A stretch of DNA of 64,000 bases from Sphingopyxis sp. OAS728 (GTDB lineage Bacteria; Pseudomonadota; Alphaproteobacteria; Sphingomonadales; Sphingomonadaceae). The translations under genes and the position numbers were made by a program. The notes beneath the pieces were generated by a model that was not told where the DNA came from, searched no databases, and saw nothing but the letters and a program-made list of their open reading frames with translations. The stretch is taken from contig NZ_JADBDT010000001.1 of the NCBI RefSeq assembly GCF_014873485.1, positions 2,356,001 through 2,420,000 on the forward strand, written 5' to 3'. Positions 33,543 through 41,838 of the stretch are shown here, one piece after another (position 1 is the first letter of the stretch; each line of letters starts with the position of its first letter).

Positions 33543-34994
33543 TTACTTCTTTTTATTCATCAGATTGGCGAGTTCGGGCGGGATGGAGCCGCCTCCACCA
33601 AGACCGGGGAGGCCACCGCCACCCATTCCGCCCATTCCGGGAATGCCGCCGCCCTTGCCGAACAGCGCGCCGAGCCCCTTGAGCCCGCCCATCTTGCGGA
33701 TTTTCTTCATCGCGCTGGCCATTTCCTGGTGCATCTTCAGCACCTTGTTGACCTGCTGCACGGTGGTACCCGAGCCGTTGGCGATGCGGATCTTGCGCTT
33801 CGCGGTCAGGATTTCGGGCTTCGCGCGCTCTTTCGGGGTCATCGAACCCATGATCGCGTCGAAGTGGATGAGCATCTTGTCGTCGGCGGCGCCCGCCGCC
33901 ATCTGCGCCTGCGCCTTCTTGATCCCGGGGATCATGCCCGCGAGCGCGCCGAGGCCGCCCATGCGGCGCATCTGGTTCAATTGCGTACGAAGGTCATTGA
34001 GGTCGAACTGGCCCTTGGCCATCTTCGCCGCCATCGCCTCGGCCTCTTCGGCCTGGATCGTTTCGGCGGCGCGTTCGACAAGGCTGACGACGTCGCCCAT
34101 GCCGAGGATGCGGCCCGCGATACGCGAGGGCTGGAAGAGTTCGAGCCCGTCGAGCTTTTCGCCTGTGCCCGCGAACTTGATCGGCTTGCCGGTGACGGCG
34201 CGCATCGATAGCGCGGCACCGCCGCGCGCGTCGCCGTCCATGCGGGTGAGCACGACGCCGGTGAGCGGCACCTGATCGGTGAAGCGCTGCGCGACCTGCA
34301 CCGCGTCCTGACCCGTCAGGCTGTCGACGACGAGCAAGGTTTCGGCGGGGTTCGCGGCACGCGACACCGCCTGCATCTCGTCCATCAGCTGCTGGTCGAC
34401 GTGGAGACGGCCCGCGGTGTCGAGCATCAGGACATCATAGCCCTGCAGCTTCGCGGCCTGCATGGCGCGCTGCGCGATTTCGACCGGCTGCTGCCCCGCG
34501 ACGATCGGCAGCGTCGCGACGTCGATCTGGGTGCCGAGGACGGCAAGCTGTTCCTGCGCGGCGGGGCGATTGACGTCGAGCGACGCCATCAACACCTTCT
34601 TGCGCTCTTTTTCCTTCAGCCGCTTCGCGATCTTCGCGGTGGTCGTCGTCTTACCCGAGCCCTGAAGACCGACCATCATGATGACGGCGGGCGGGGTAAC
34701 GGCAAGGTCGAGCTCTGCGGTTTCGGAGCCGAGCATTTCGGTCAGCGCGTCGCTGACGATCTTGACGACCTGCTGCCCCGGGGTGACCGAGCGCAGGACA
34801 TTCTGGCCGATCGCGAGTTCGGTGACCTGGTCGACGAAACTGCGCACGACCGGCAGCGCGACGTCGGCCTCGAGCAAGGCGATTCGCACTTCGCGCATCG
34901 CGGCGCGCACGTCGGCCTCGGTCAGCGCGCCGCGGCCGCGGAGCTTCCCGAAAACATCGCCAAGCCGGTTGCTCAGACTATCGAACACAGCCAA
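33543..34994 (-). CDS. ffh: Signal recognition particle GTPase Ffh
   Basis: Ffh (483 residues) binds signal peptides and 4.5S RNA and brings ribosomes to FtsY at the membrane. The N and G domains show the P-loop GLQGSGKTTTTAKIA, DTAGRLHVD and TRMDGDARGG; the Met-rich M domain has MRRMGGLGALAGMIPG and GNGSGTTVQQVNKVL. The tail ends in a Gly/Met-rich run (GMGGMGGGGLPGLGG). Its receptor FtsY is encoded 4 kb away on the other strand. It heads the ffh-rpsP-rimM group. Confidence 0.97.
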   Translation of the reverse strand: MAVFDSLSNRLGDVFGKLRGRGALTEADVRAAMREVRIALLEADVALPVVRSFVDQVTELAIGQNVLRSVTPGQQVVKIVSDALTEMLGSETAELDLAVTPPAVIMMVGLQGSGKTTTTAKIAKRLKEKERKKVLMASLDVNRPAAQEQLAVLGTQIDVATLPIVAGQQPVEIAQRAMQAAKLQGYDVLMLDTAGRLHVDQQLMDEMQAVSRAANPAETLLVVDSLTGQDAVQVAQRFTDQVPLTGVVLTRMDGDARGGAALSMRAVTGKPIKFAGTGEKLDGLELFQPSRIAGRILGMGDVVSLVERAAETIQAEEAEAMAAKMAKGQFDLNDLRTQLNQMRRMGGLGALAGMIPGIKKAQAQMAAGAADDKMLIHFDAIMGSMTPKERAKPEILTAKRKIRIANGSGTTVQQVNKVLKMHQEMASAMKKIRKMGGLKGLGALFGKGGGIPGMGGMGGGGLPGLGGGGSIPPELANLMNKKK

Positions 34995-35258
34995 AATCCC
35001 TGCCTACAACGCCCGCAACGCAAAACACGCCGGTGAGCGAAACCTCGCCAACCAGCGGTATCCGTGGACAGACTTTCCGTCGCGGATGTCGATATGTCCG
35101 AACGCAAAATGCGCGCGGACGCGGCGGCCTTTACGCAAAACCCCCGCCGAAAGCAAGCGGCGGGCCGTCCCGTGCGCGCGAACGGCACGGCGGCGACGCA
35201 CTTAACCCAAATTTCACCGCTTTCTCTCATAAAGCCCGCGAGGGTGGGAAAAATTCAT

Positions 35259-36890
35259 ATGACAGCGACGCCGAAGCAATTCGACCGCAGCGAGGGCGCC
35301 AAACGCGACATCATAGCCGGGGGCATTGTTGTCGCCGCGATCCTGCTGTTCGTGGGGACGGGCAGCAATGTGATGCAGGCGGCCGTGCGCGCGCTGATCG
35401 GCATCGGCGGCGGCCCCGACCGCGCGCTGGCGACGGCGCTCATCCTCAATGTTGCGCTCATTCTCTTCGGCTGGCGCCGCTACAAGGATCTCAACCGCGA
35501 AATCGTCGAGCGTACCGAGGCAGAACAGCGCGCGCGCTATCTTGCCGACACCGATCCGCTGACGGGTTTCCTCAATCGCAGGGCGCTGCTCGCGGCGGGC
35601 CAGCGGCAGATCGCGACCGCGATCGCAGAAAAGCGTCAGGTCGCGCTGTTCCTGCTCGATCTCGACCATTTCAAGACCGTCAACGACATCCACGGCCATG
35701 CCGCGGGCGACCGTGTGCTGCAGGTCGCCGCCGAGCGCATCTCGGCCGTGCTGCCGCCCAATGCCACCAAGGCGCGGCTCGGCGGCGACGAATTTGTCGC
35801 GATGCTGGTGTTCGAGCCTGCAGCGCGCGCCGACATCGACGCGCTGGCGGCCGAACTCGTCGCGGCGCTCGACAATAATATCACGCATGACGCGCAGCAA
35901 ATCCGCATCGGCGCCTCCCTCGGCATCTCGCTCGCCAACGACGCCAGCATGACGATGGAAACGATGGTCCGCCAGGCCGACATCGCGATGTATCATTGCA
36001 AGGACGAAGGCCGGAACCGCTTCTGCTGGTTCGAACAGGGAATGGAGATGGCCGTGCAGGTGCGCAACCAGATCGAAACCGGCATCCGCGATGGCATGCC
36101 GCGCGGCGAGTTCGTCCCGCATTTCGAACCGCAGGTCGACATCGCGAGCGGACGCCTGATCGGTTTCGAGATGCTGATGCGCTGGGAATCGCCCGAATAT
36201 GGGATGATCCCGCCCGAACGCTTCATCCCGGTCGCCGAGGAAAGCGGCTTGATCGGCGAATTGTCGCTGCAGGTGATCCGCGAGGCGATGGAAATCGCCA
36301 AACGCTGGGATCCGTCGATCATGCTCGCGGTCAACATTTCGCCGCAGCAGCTGAAAGATCCGTGGTTCAGCCAGAAGCTCACCAAGCTGCTCGTCGAGGT
36401 TGGATTCCCGGCGGCGCAGCTCGAGGTCGAGATTACCGAAAGCTCGCTGTTCGAAAATCTGCCGCTGGTGCGCTCGATCGTCACCAGCCTCAAAAATCAG
36501 GGCGTGTCGCTCAGCCTCGACGATTTCGGCACCGGCTACAGCTCGCTGTCGCACCTGCGCGCGCTGCCGTTCGACCGGATCAAGATCGACCGCAGCTTTG
36601 TCGCCGCGATGCGCGGCAGCCCCGATGCGCAGGCGATCGTCGTCGCGATCGTGCGGCTGGGCGAAAGCCTGGCGATGCCGATCACCGCCGAGGGTGTCGA
36701 GGACGAGGCGACCGCGATCGAACTGACGCGGCTCGGCTGCTCGAAGGGACAGGGCTGGTATTTCGGCCGCGCCGCATCGGCGTCCGACACCGACCGGCTT
36801 CTGGCGGAGCGCGGCCTGCTGCGCGCGCCGATGGTGCCGCCCGCCGGCCCCGAACTCGGCGAAGACGCCCCGCTGCGCAAGACGGCCTGA
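35259..36890 (+). CDS. Membrane GGDEF-EAL cyclic-di-GMP protein
   Basis: The 543-residue protein has two N-terminal membrane helices (about 22-40 and 60-77), then a GGDEF domain (about 105-260) and an EAL domain (about 280-525). The cyclase motif RLGGDEFVAM is intact, but no RxxD inhibitory site precedes it. The EAL motif is changed to EML (GFEMLMRWES), while DDFGTGYSSLSHL, EITESSLFEN and TAEGVEDEA are kept, so phosphodiesterase activity remains plausible. The ATG at 35259 is chosen; a longer start at 35064 would add residues with no domain. A near-CtrA site lies at 35202-35216. Confidence 0.9.
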   Translation: MTATPKQFDRSEGAKRDIIAGGIVVAAILLFVGTGSNVMQAAVRALIGIGGGPDRALATALILNVALILFGWRRYKDLNREIVERTEAEQRARYLADTDPLTGFLNRRALLAAGQRQIATAIAEKRQVALFLLDLDHFKTVNDIHGHAAGDRVLQVAAERISAVLPPNATKARLGGDEFVAMLVFEPAARADIDALAAELVAALDNNITHDAQQIRIGASLGISLANDASMTMETMVRQADIAMYHCKDEGRNRFCWFEQGMEMAVQVRNQIETGIRDGMPRGEFVPHFEPQVDIASGRLIGFEMLMRWESPEYGMIPPERFIPVAEESGLIGELSLQVIREAMEIAKRWDPSIMLAVNISPQQLKDPWFSQKLTKLLVEVGFPAAQLEVEITESSLFENLPLVRSIVTSLKNQGVSLSLDDFGTGYSSLSHLRALPFDRIKIDRSFVAAMRGSPDAQAIVVAIVRLGESLAMPITAEGVEDEATAIELTRLGCSKGQGWYFGRAASASDTDRLLAERGLLRAPMVPPAGPELGEDAPLRKTA

Positions 36891-36941
36891 CACCGCCGCA
36901 TCGCTAGACTTCGCGCCCGCGCCCCCTTACATGCGCGGACT

Positions 36942-37748
36942 ATGGCAGACCGCTTCACCAAGATGCATGGCCTCGGCAACGATTTTGTCGTGATCGACGC
37001 ACGCGAGCATAGCGTCGAGATGACGCCGGCGCGCGCGCATGCGATCGCCGACCGGCGCCACGGCATCGGGTGCGACCAGCTGATCCTGCTCGAACCGTCG
37101 AACAGCGCCGATGTGAAGATGCGGATCTTCAACGCCGACGGCGGCGAGGTCGAGGCGTGCGGCAATGCGACGCGCTGCGTCGCGACTTTGATCGGCAAGC
37201 CCGCGGTGATCGAGACCCTGGGCGGGATGCTGCGCGTTACACCGGCCGACGGCGGCGCCGAGGTCGTGCTGGGCGAGCCCGAATTCGACTGGGAGCATAT
37301 CCCGCTCGCGATGCCGATGGACACGCGCGACATGCCCGTCGCGTGGGACGAGCTGGAGCATGGCGCCGGGGTCAATGTCGGCAATCCGCACATCGTCTTT
37401 TTTGTGCCCGAGGCCGATGCGGTCGCGCTCGACGAGCTCGGCCCGCGGATCGAGACCGACCCGCTTTTCCCCGAACGCGTCAACGTCAATGTGGCGAGCC
37501 TCGACGGCGAGAACCAGCTGCAGCTGCGCGTCTGGGAACGCGGCGTGGGCCTGACGCAGGCGTGCGGCACCGGCGCGTGTGCGACTGCCGTCGCGGCGAT
37601 CCGCGCGGGGCTGGTCCAGTCGCCGGTGACGGTGTCGCTGCCCGGCGGCGACCTCGTCATCCGCTGGGCGCCCGGCGAACCGATCGTGATGAGCGGCGCC
37701 GCGACGCGCGTGTACGAGGGCGAGACCGACTGGGCGCAGTTCGGATGA
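36942..37748 (+). CDS. dapF: Diaminopimelate epimerase
   Basis: DapF (268 residues) turns LL- into meso-diaminopimelate for lysine and peptidoglycan. MHGLGNDFVVID opens the protein; the two catalytic cysteines lie in EVEACGNATRC and TQACGTGACA. Its stop overlaps the mtaB start by 4 bp, the first link of a dapF-mtaB-ftsY-yciB chain. Confidence 0.97.
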   Translation: MADRFTKMHGLGNDFVVIDAREHSVEMTPARAHAIADRRHGIGCDQLILLEPSNSADVKMRIFNADGGEVEACGNATRCVATLIGKPAVIETLGGMLRVTPADGGAEVVLGEPEFDWEHIPLAMPMDTRDMPVAWDELEHGAGVNVGNPHIVFFVPEADAVALDELGPRIETDPLFPERVNVNVASLDGENQLQLRVWERGVGLTQACGTGACATAVAAIRAGLVQSPVTVSLPGGDLVIRWAPGEPIVMSGAATRVYEGETDWAQFG

Positions 37749-38983
37749 GCGCCTCCCTCGTCGACCGGCAAGAGGTCGTCAATTTCGGTTGCCGGCTGAA
37801 CATCGCCGAGGGCGAAGGGGTTCGTGCGGCCGTCAAGGCCGCGGGCGCTCGCGACACCATTGTCTTCAACAGCTGCGCGGTGACCGACGAAGCGGTGCGG
37901 CAGGCGCGGCAGGCGGTACGGCGCGCGCTGCGCGAGCGGCCGGGCGCCGAGGTTGTGGTGACCGGGTGCGCGGCGGAATTGGAGCGCGATGCCTTCACGG
38001 CGCTGGGCGCGCGGGTGGTGTCGAATGACGCGAAGGGGCTTGCGCAGAGTTATGGTGGCGCGGCGGCCGAGGCCGGCGTTCGACCTTACGCCCCCGCCCT
38101 CTCCGGCGCCGATCATGCGCGCGCCTTCCTCGGCGTCCAGACCGGCTGCTCGCATAGCTGCACCTTTTGCGCGACGGTGCTGGCGCGCGGGACGGCGCGA
38201 TCGGCGGACATCGATGCGGTGGTCGCATCCGCGCAAACCGCGCTGGGTCGCGGGCAGCGTGAGATCATCCTGACCGGGGTCGACCTTGCGAGCTATGGCG
38301 ACGATAGCGGCACGACATTGGCCACGCTGGTCGAGGCTTTGCTGGCGCTGCCGGTCGAACGCCTCCGCCTGTCGTCGCTCGACCCGGACCGGATCGACGA
38401 CGCGCTCTTCGCCTTGCTCACGCAGGAAAAACGCGTGATGCCGCATATCCATCTGTCGCTACAGGCGGGCGACGATATGGTACTGACGCGCATGAAGCGC
38501 CGCCATCGCCGCACCGACGCCGTCGCGCTGATCGAGCGATTGAAGGCAGCGCGCCCAGAGATCGCGATCGGTGCCGATCTGATCGCGGGTTTCCCGACCG
38601 AGGATGACGCGATGTTCGCCAACTCGCTGGCGCTGATCGACGATTGCGACATCGTTTTCGGCCATATCTTTCCTTACAGCCCGCGCGCCGGCACGCCCGC
38701 CGCGCGGATGCCGCAGGTCGGTCGCGCCATCGCGCGCGAGCGCGCCGCCGCCTTGCGCGAGGCCAATGCGCGGCGGCGGCAGGACTGGCTCGATGCGCAG
38801 CTCGGCCGCACCGCATCGATGCTCGTCGAGCGCGACGGCATCACGGGCCATGCCGAAAATTTCGCCGCCGTGACGCTGACCGCACCCGCGGCGCCCGGCA
38901 CCATCATTGACGTGCGCCTCGGCGCACGCGACGGCGACCGCATGATCGCCACCCATACGCAAGCAAAGGACATCGCCGCATGA
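37745..38983 (+). CDS. mtaB: tRNA t6A37 methylthiotransferase
   Basis: MtaB (412 residues) is a radical-SAM enzyme that adds a methylthio group to t6A37 of ANN-decoding tRNAs. VVNFGCRLNIAEGEGV and FNSCAVTDEAVRQARQAVRR match the N-terminal cluster domain, and GVQTGCSHSCTFCATV carries the radical-SAM CxxxCxxC. IHLSLQAGDDMVLTRMKRRH and FPYSPRAGTPAARM are family-typical. Overlaps of 4 bp at both ends (ATGA) tie it to dapF and ftsY. Confidence 0.95.
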   Translation: MSASLVDRQEVVNFGCRLNIAEGEGVRAAVKAAGARDTIVFNSCAVTDEAVRQARQAVRRALRERPGAEVVVTGCAAELERDAFTALGARVVSNDAKGLAQSYGGAAAEAGVRPYAPALSGADHARAFLGVQTGCSHSCTFCATVLARGTARSADIDAVVASAQTALGRGQREIILTGVDLASYGDDSGTTLATLVEALLALPVERLRLSSLDPDRIDDALFALLTQEKRVMPHIHLSLQAGDDMVLTRMKRRHRRTDAVALIERLKAARPEIAIGADLIAGFPTEDDAMFANSLALIDDCDIVFGHIFPYSPRAGTPAARMPQVGRAIARERAAALREANARRRQDWLDAQLGRTASMLVERDGITGHAENFAAVTLTAPAAPGTIIDVRLGARDGDRMIATHTQAKDIAA

Positions 38984-39906
38984 CCGGCAAAAGCTGGAGT
39001 GAAAGGCTGCTCGGCGGATTTCGCCGCACGTCGGAGCGGCTTGGCGAGAATCTCGCCGGTCTGACCGGCAAGGCACGGCTCGATGAGGATGATCTCGACC
39101 GCATCGAGGAAGCGCTGATCACCGCCGACCTCGGGCCCGCGATGGCCGACCGCATCCGCAGCCGCCTCGCCGAACGCCGCGACATCGCCGCGAACGGCAC
39201 CGAGGAACTGCGCAGAATCGTCGCCGAGGAAATCGCCGCGGTGCTGCGCCCGGTCGCCGAACCGCTCGACATCGACGCCTTTCCGCGCCCGCAGGTCATC
39301 CTGGTGATCGGGGTCAACGGGTCGGGCAAGACCACGACGATCGCCAAGCTCGCGCACCTGTTCCAGGAACAGGATTATGGCGTGATGCTCGTCGCGGGCG
39401 ACACCTTCCGCGCCGCCGCGATCGGGCAACTGAAGGTCTGGGCCGAACGGCTCGGCGTGCCGATCATGGCGGGGCCCGAGGGCGGCGATAGCGCCGGCAT
39501 CGTGTTCGACGCGGTGAAACAGGCGACCGCGACGGGCATCGACGTGCTGATCGTCGACACCGCCGGCCGCCTCCAGAACAAGCGCGAGCTGATGGACGAG
39601 CTCGCCAAGATCAAGCGTGTACTCGGCCGTCTCAACCCCGCGGCGCCGCACGACGTCGTGCTCGTGCTCGACGCGACGACGGGGCAGAATGCGCTGTCGC
39701 AAATCGACGTGTTCCGCGAGGTCGCGGGCGTGACGGGCCTCGTCATGACCAAGCTCGACGGCACCGCGCGCGGCGGCGTCCTCGTGTCCGCCGCCGAGCG
39801 CCACGGGCTTCCCATCCATGCGATCGGCATCGGTGAAACCATCGACGACCTTCGCCCGTTCGATGCGGACGAGATCGCAGCTATTATTGCAGGAAATATC
39901 AGATGA
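38980..39906 (+). CDS. ftsY: Signal recognition particle receptor FtsY
   Basis: FtsY (308 residues) is the SRP receptor GTPase at the inner membrane. GVNGSGKTTTIAKLAHL is the P-loop, AGDTFRAAAIGQLKVW, DTAGRLQNKRELMDEL, and MTKLDGTARGGVLVSAAERH follow. The acidic A domain of E. coli FtsY is missing; only a short N domain precedes the GTPase, as in other alphaproteobacteria. It overlaps mtaB and yciB by 4 bp each. Confidence 0.97.
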   Translation: MTGKSWSERLLGGFRRTSERLGENLAGLTGKARLDEDDLDRIEEALITADLGPAMADRIRSRLAERRDIAANGTEELRRIVAEEIAAVLRPVAEPLDIDAFPRPQVILVIGVNGSGKTTTIAKLAHLFQEQDYGVMLVAGDTFRAAAIGQLKVWAERLGVPIMAGPEGGDSAGIVFDAVKQATATGIDVLIVDTAGRLQNKRELMDELAKIKRVLGRLNPAAPHDVVLVLDATTGQNALSQIDVFREVAGVTGLVMTKLDGTARGGVLVSAAERHGLPIHAIGIGETIDDLRPFDADEIAAIIAGNIR

Positions 39907-40574
39907 GCGACCAGCTCCCGACGGGCCCCGAAGCCGTCCCGGCACCGCCGCCGGCGAAGCATGGCATGCTCAATTTCGTGATCGATTTCGGGCCTTTGCT
40001 CGTCTTCTTCCTCGCCTATAAATTCTCTTCCGGCGGCGAAGGCGCGTTCGCGGCGACGACCGCGGCAATCAAGGGCACCGTGGCGTTCATGGTCGCGATC
40101 GTCATCGCGATGATCGTGTCGAAATGGAAGCTCGGCAAGATTTCGCCGATGCTGTGGATGTCGAGCATCCTCGTGCTCGGTTTTGGCGCGCTGACAATCT
40201 GGTTCCACGACGAGCGTTTCATCGTGATGAAGCCCACGATCATCTACGCCAGCTTTGCCGTGCTGCTGCTCGGCGGTTACTGGTTCAAGAAGCCGATGCT
40301 CAAATATCTGCTGCAATCGGCGCTCGAAGGGCTCACCGACCGCGGCTGGCTGCTCCTCTCGCGCAACTGGGGGCTCTTCTTTGCCGCGCTCGGCATCGCC
40401 AACCATGTCATGTACGAGATGATCCAGGCGAAGCAGATGAGTTTCGACCTGTGGCTGACGATCAAGGTGTGGGGCGTCACCGCCCTCTCCTTCCTCTTCA
40501 CCTTCAGCCAGGTTCCCGTGATGCTGAAGAACGGCCTTGCCGTCCCCGAACAGGCGGCCGCCGACAAAAATTGA
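39903..40574 (+). CDS. yciB: YciB/IspZ-family inner-membrane septation protein
   Basis: The 223-residue protein has about five membrane helices and the YciB signatures LNFVIDFGPLLVFFLAYKF, HDERFIVMKPTIIYASFA and RNWGLFFAALGIANHVMYE. The family supports envelope integrity and septum formation. A Pro-rich N-terminal tail of about 20 residues precedes the first helix. The gene ends the chain started by dapF; 81 bp follow before the PuuD-like gene. Confidence 0.93.
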   Translation: MSDQLPTGPEAVPAPPPAKHGMLNFVIDFGPLLVFFLAYKFSSGGEGAFAATTAAIKGTVAFMVAIVIAMIVSKWKLGKISPMLWMSSILVLGFGALTIWFHDERFIVMKPTIIYASFAVLLLGGYWFKKPMLKYLLQSALEGLTDRGWLLLSRNWGLFFAALGIANHVMYEMIQAKQMSFDLWLTIKVWGVTALSFLFTFSQVPVMLKNGLAVPEQAAADKN

Positions 40575-40655
40575 TGCATTTCCTCGCTGTGCTGGCATAG
40601 CTGCGTCACCGGCTCCGGGTCGCACGCGGCGCCGCGATAAACAGGGGGAACTGCA

Positions 40656-41228
40656 ATGGACAAATTTTTCGGAAATCTGCACGCCGTGTTGGGCACCGGG
40701 CTGGTGCTCGCGATCATATTGATGCTGTGCCTCAACGGCCAGAATTTCGAGGACGGGGTTGCCGCGGGCAACGCGATCCTGCGCTGGCTGCACACCTTCT
40801 TCGGCGTGCTGTGGATCGGCCTGCTCTATTATTTCAACTTCGTCCAGATTCCGACGATGCCGAAGATCCCGGCCGAACTGAAACCCGCAGTCGGCAAGCA
40901 TATCGCACCCGCCGCGCTGTTCTGGTTCCGCTGGGCGGCGCTGATCACCGTGCTGCTCGGCCTCGCGATCGCGGGTCATGCAAAATATCTGGCGCCCGCG
41001 CTCGGGCTGCAGGATCCGTATAAGCTGATCGGCGTCGGCATGTGGCTGGGCCTGATCATGGCGTTCAACGTCTGGTTCGTGATCTGGCCGAACCAGAAGA
41101 AGGCGCTGGGCATCGTCGAAGCCGACGATGCGACGAAGGCGAAGGCCGCGAAGACCGCGATGATCTTTTCGCGGACCAACACCTTGCTGTCGATCCCGAT
41201 GCTCTATGCGATGGTGAACTTCAGCTAA
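40656..41228 (+). CDS. PuuD-like (urate oxidase N-terminal) membrane protein
   Basis: The 190-residue protein has four to five membrane helices and motifs of the membrane domain of bacterial urate hydroxylase PuuD: LRWLHTFFGVLWIGLLYYFN with a conserved His, NVWFVIWPNQKKALGI, and the KTAMIFSRTNTLLSIPML tail. The cytochrome c domain of PuuD is missing. Similar short proteins are common in sphingomonads; urate use is unproven. GGGGGAA lies 7 bp before the ATG, and a strong terminator follows. Confidence 0.75.
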   Translation: MDKFFGNLHAVLGTGLVLAIILMLCLNGQNFEDGVAAGNAILRWLHTFFGVLWIGLLYYFNFVQIPTMPKIPAELKPAVGKHIAPAALFWFRWAALITVLLGLAIAGHAKYLAPALGLQDPYKLIGVGMWLGLIMAFNVWFVIWPNQKKALGIVEADDATKAKAAKTAMIFSRTNTLLSIPMLYAMVNFS

Positions 41229-41249
41229 GCCTGCCGACAATATCGCAAG

Positions 41250-41279
41250 GGGCGCTCCGGGAAACCGGGGCGCCCTTTT
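41250..41279 (+). terminator. Rho-independent terminator after the PuuD-like gene
   Basis: An 11-bp stem (41250-41260 with 41265-41275, one G-T pair) is capped by a GAAA loop and followed by TTTT. It lies between convergent genes. Confidence 0.85.
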
Positions 41280-41283
41280 CGTA

Positions 41284-41838
41284 TCAGCCCTCGATCGCCG
41301 CCTTGTGCATGCGGCCGTTCATCACATAATGCGCGACGCCCATCTGCATGCCCGCAGCCTGCGCATCGTCGATCTCGCGCACGCGCCGTGCGGGCGATCC
41401 GGCCCAGAGCTCCCGCGTCGGGATTTCCTTATTCTCGGTCAGCAGAGCGCCCGCGGCGAGCATCGCGTCGCTGCCGATCCGACAGCCGTTCATCACCGTC
41501 GCCTTCAGCCCGACGAACGCCCGGTCGGCGAGCGTGCAGCCGTGCACCATCGCCATATGGCCGATCAGCACATCCTCGCCGATGATCGTCGGGAAGCCGT
41601 CGGGGCGGTGCGGCATCGGGCCGTCGCAATGGACGACGCTGCCGTCCTGGATGTTCGATCGTGCGCCGACGACGATGTGGCTGACGTCGGCGCGCAGCAC
41701 GCAATTATACCAGATGCTGACGTCGGGGCCGATCGTGACATCGCCGATGATCCGGCACCCGGGCGCGATGAAGGCGCTCGGATGGATCACAGGCGTCTTG
41801 CCGTTGACGCTGATGATGCTCACGTCCTGATAGGTCAT
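41284..41838 (-). CDS. Gamma-class carbonic anhydrase-like protein
   Basis: The 184-residue left-handed beta-helix protein has hexapeptide repeats (GCRIIGDVTIGPDVSIWYNC) and the metal His set in SNIQDGSVVHCDG and EDVLIGHMAMVHGC. The conserved Arg and Asp/Gln (RADVSHIVVGARSNIQD) are also present. Gamma-CA proteins hydrate CO2 or form part of complexes; many bacterial copies are of uncertain activity. The ATG overlaps the spermidine-synthase-like stop by 4 bp. Confidence 0.92.
   Translation of the reverse strand: MTYQDVSIISVNGKTPVIHPSAFIAPGCRIIGDVTIGPDVSIWYNCVLRADVSHIVVGARSNIQDGSVVHCDGPMPHRPDGFPTIIGEDVLIGHMAMVHGCTLADRAFVGLKATVMNGCRIGSDAMLAAGALLTENKEIPTRELWAGSPARRVREIDDAQAAGMQMGVAHYVMNGRMHKAAIEG

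Noticed and set aside
32278..34275. 665-codon plus-strand frame over rimM, rpsP and ffh
   Set aside because: It runs antisense to three certain genes and shows only low-complexity Gly/Phe and Arg-rich sequence.
34995..35258. Possible short gene or RNA between ffh and the GGDEF-EAL gene
   Set aside because: Frames are open but lack a ribosome site and similarity, and no stable hairpin with a T run is seen.
35214..36893. 559-codon minus-strand frame over the GGDEF-EAL gene
   Set aside because: The plus-strand gene has GGDEF, EAL and membrane helices; the opposite frame has no domain.
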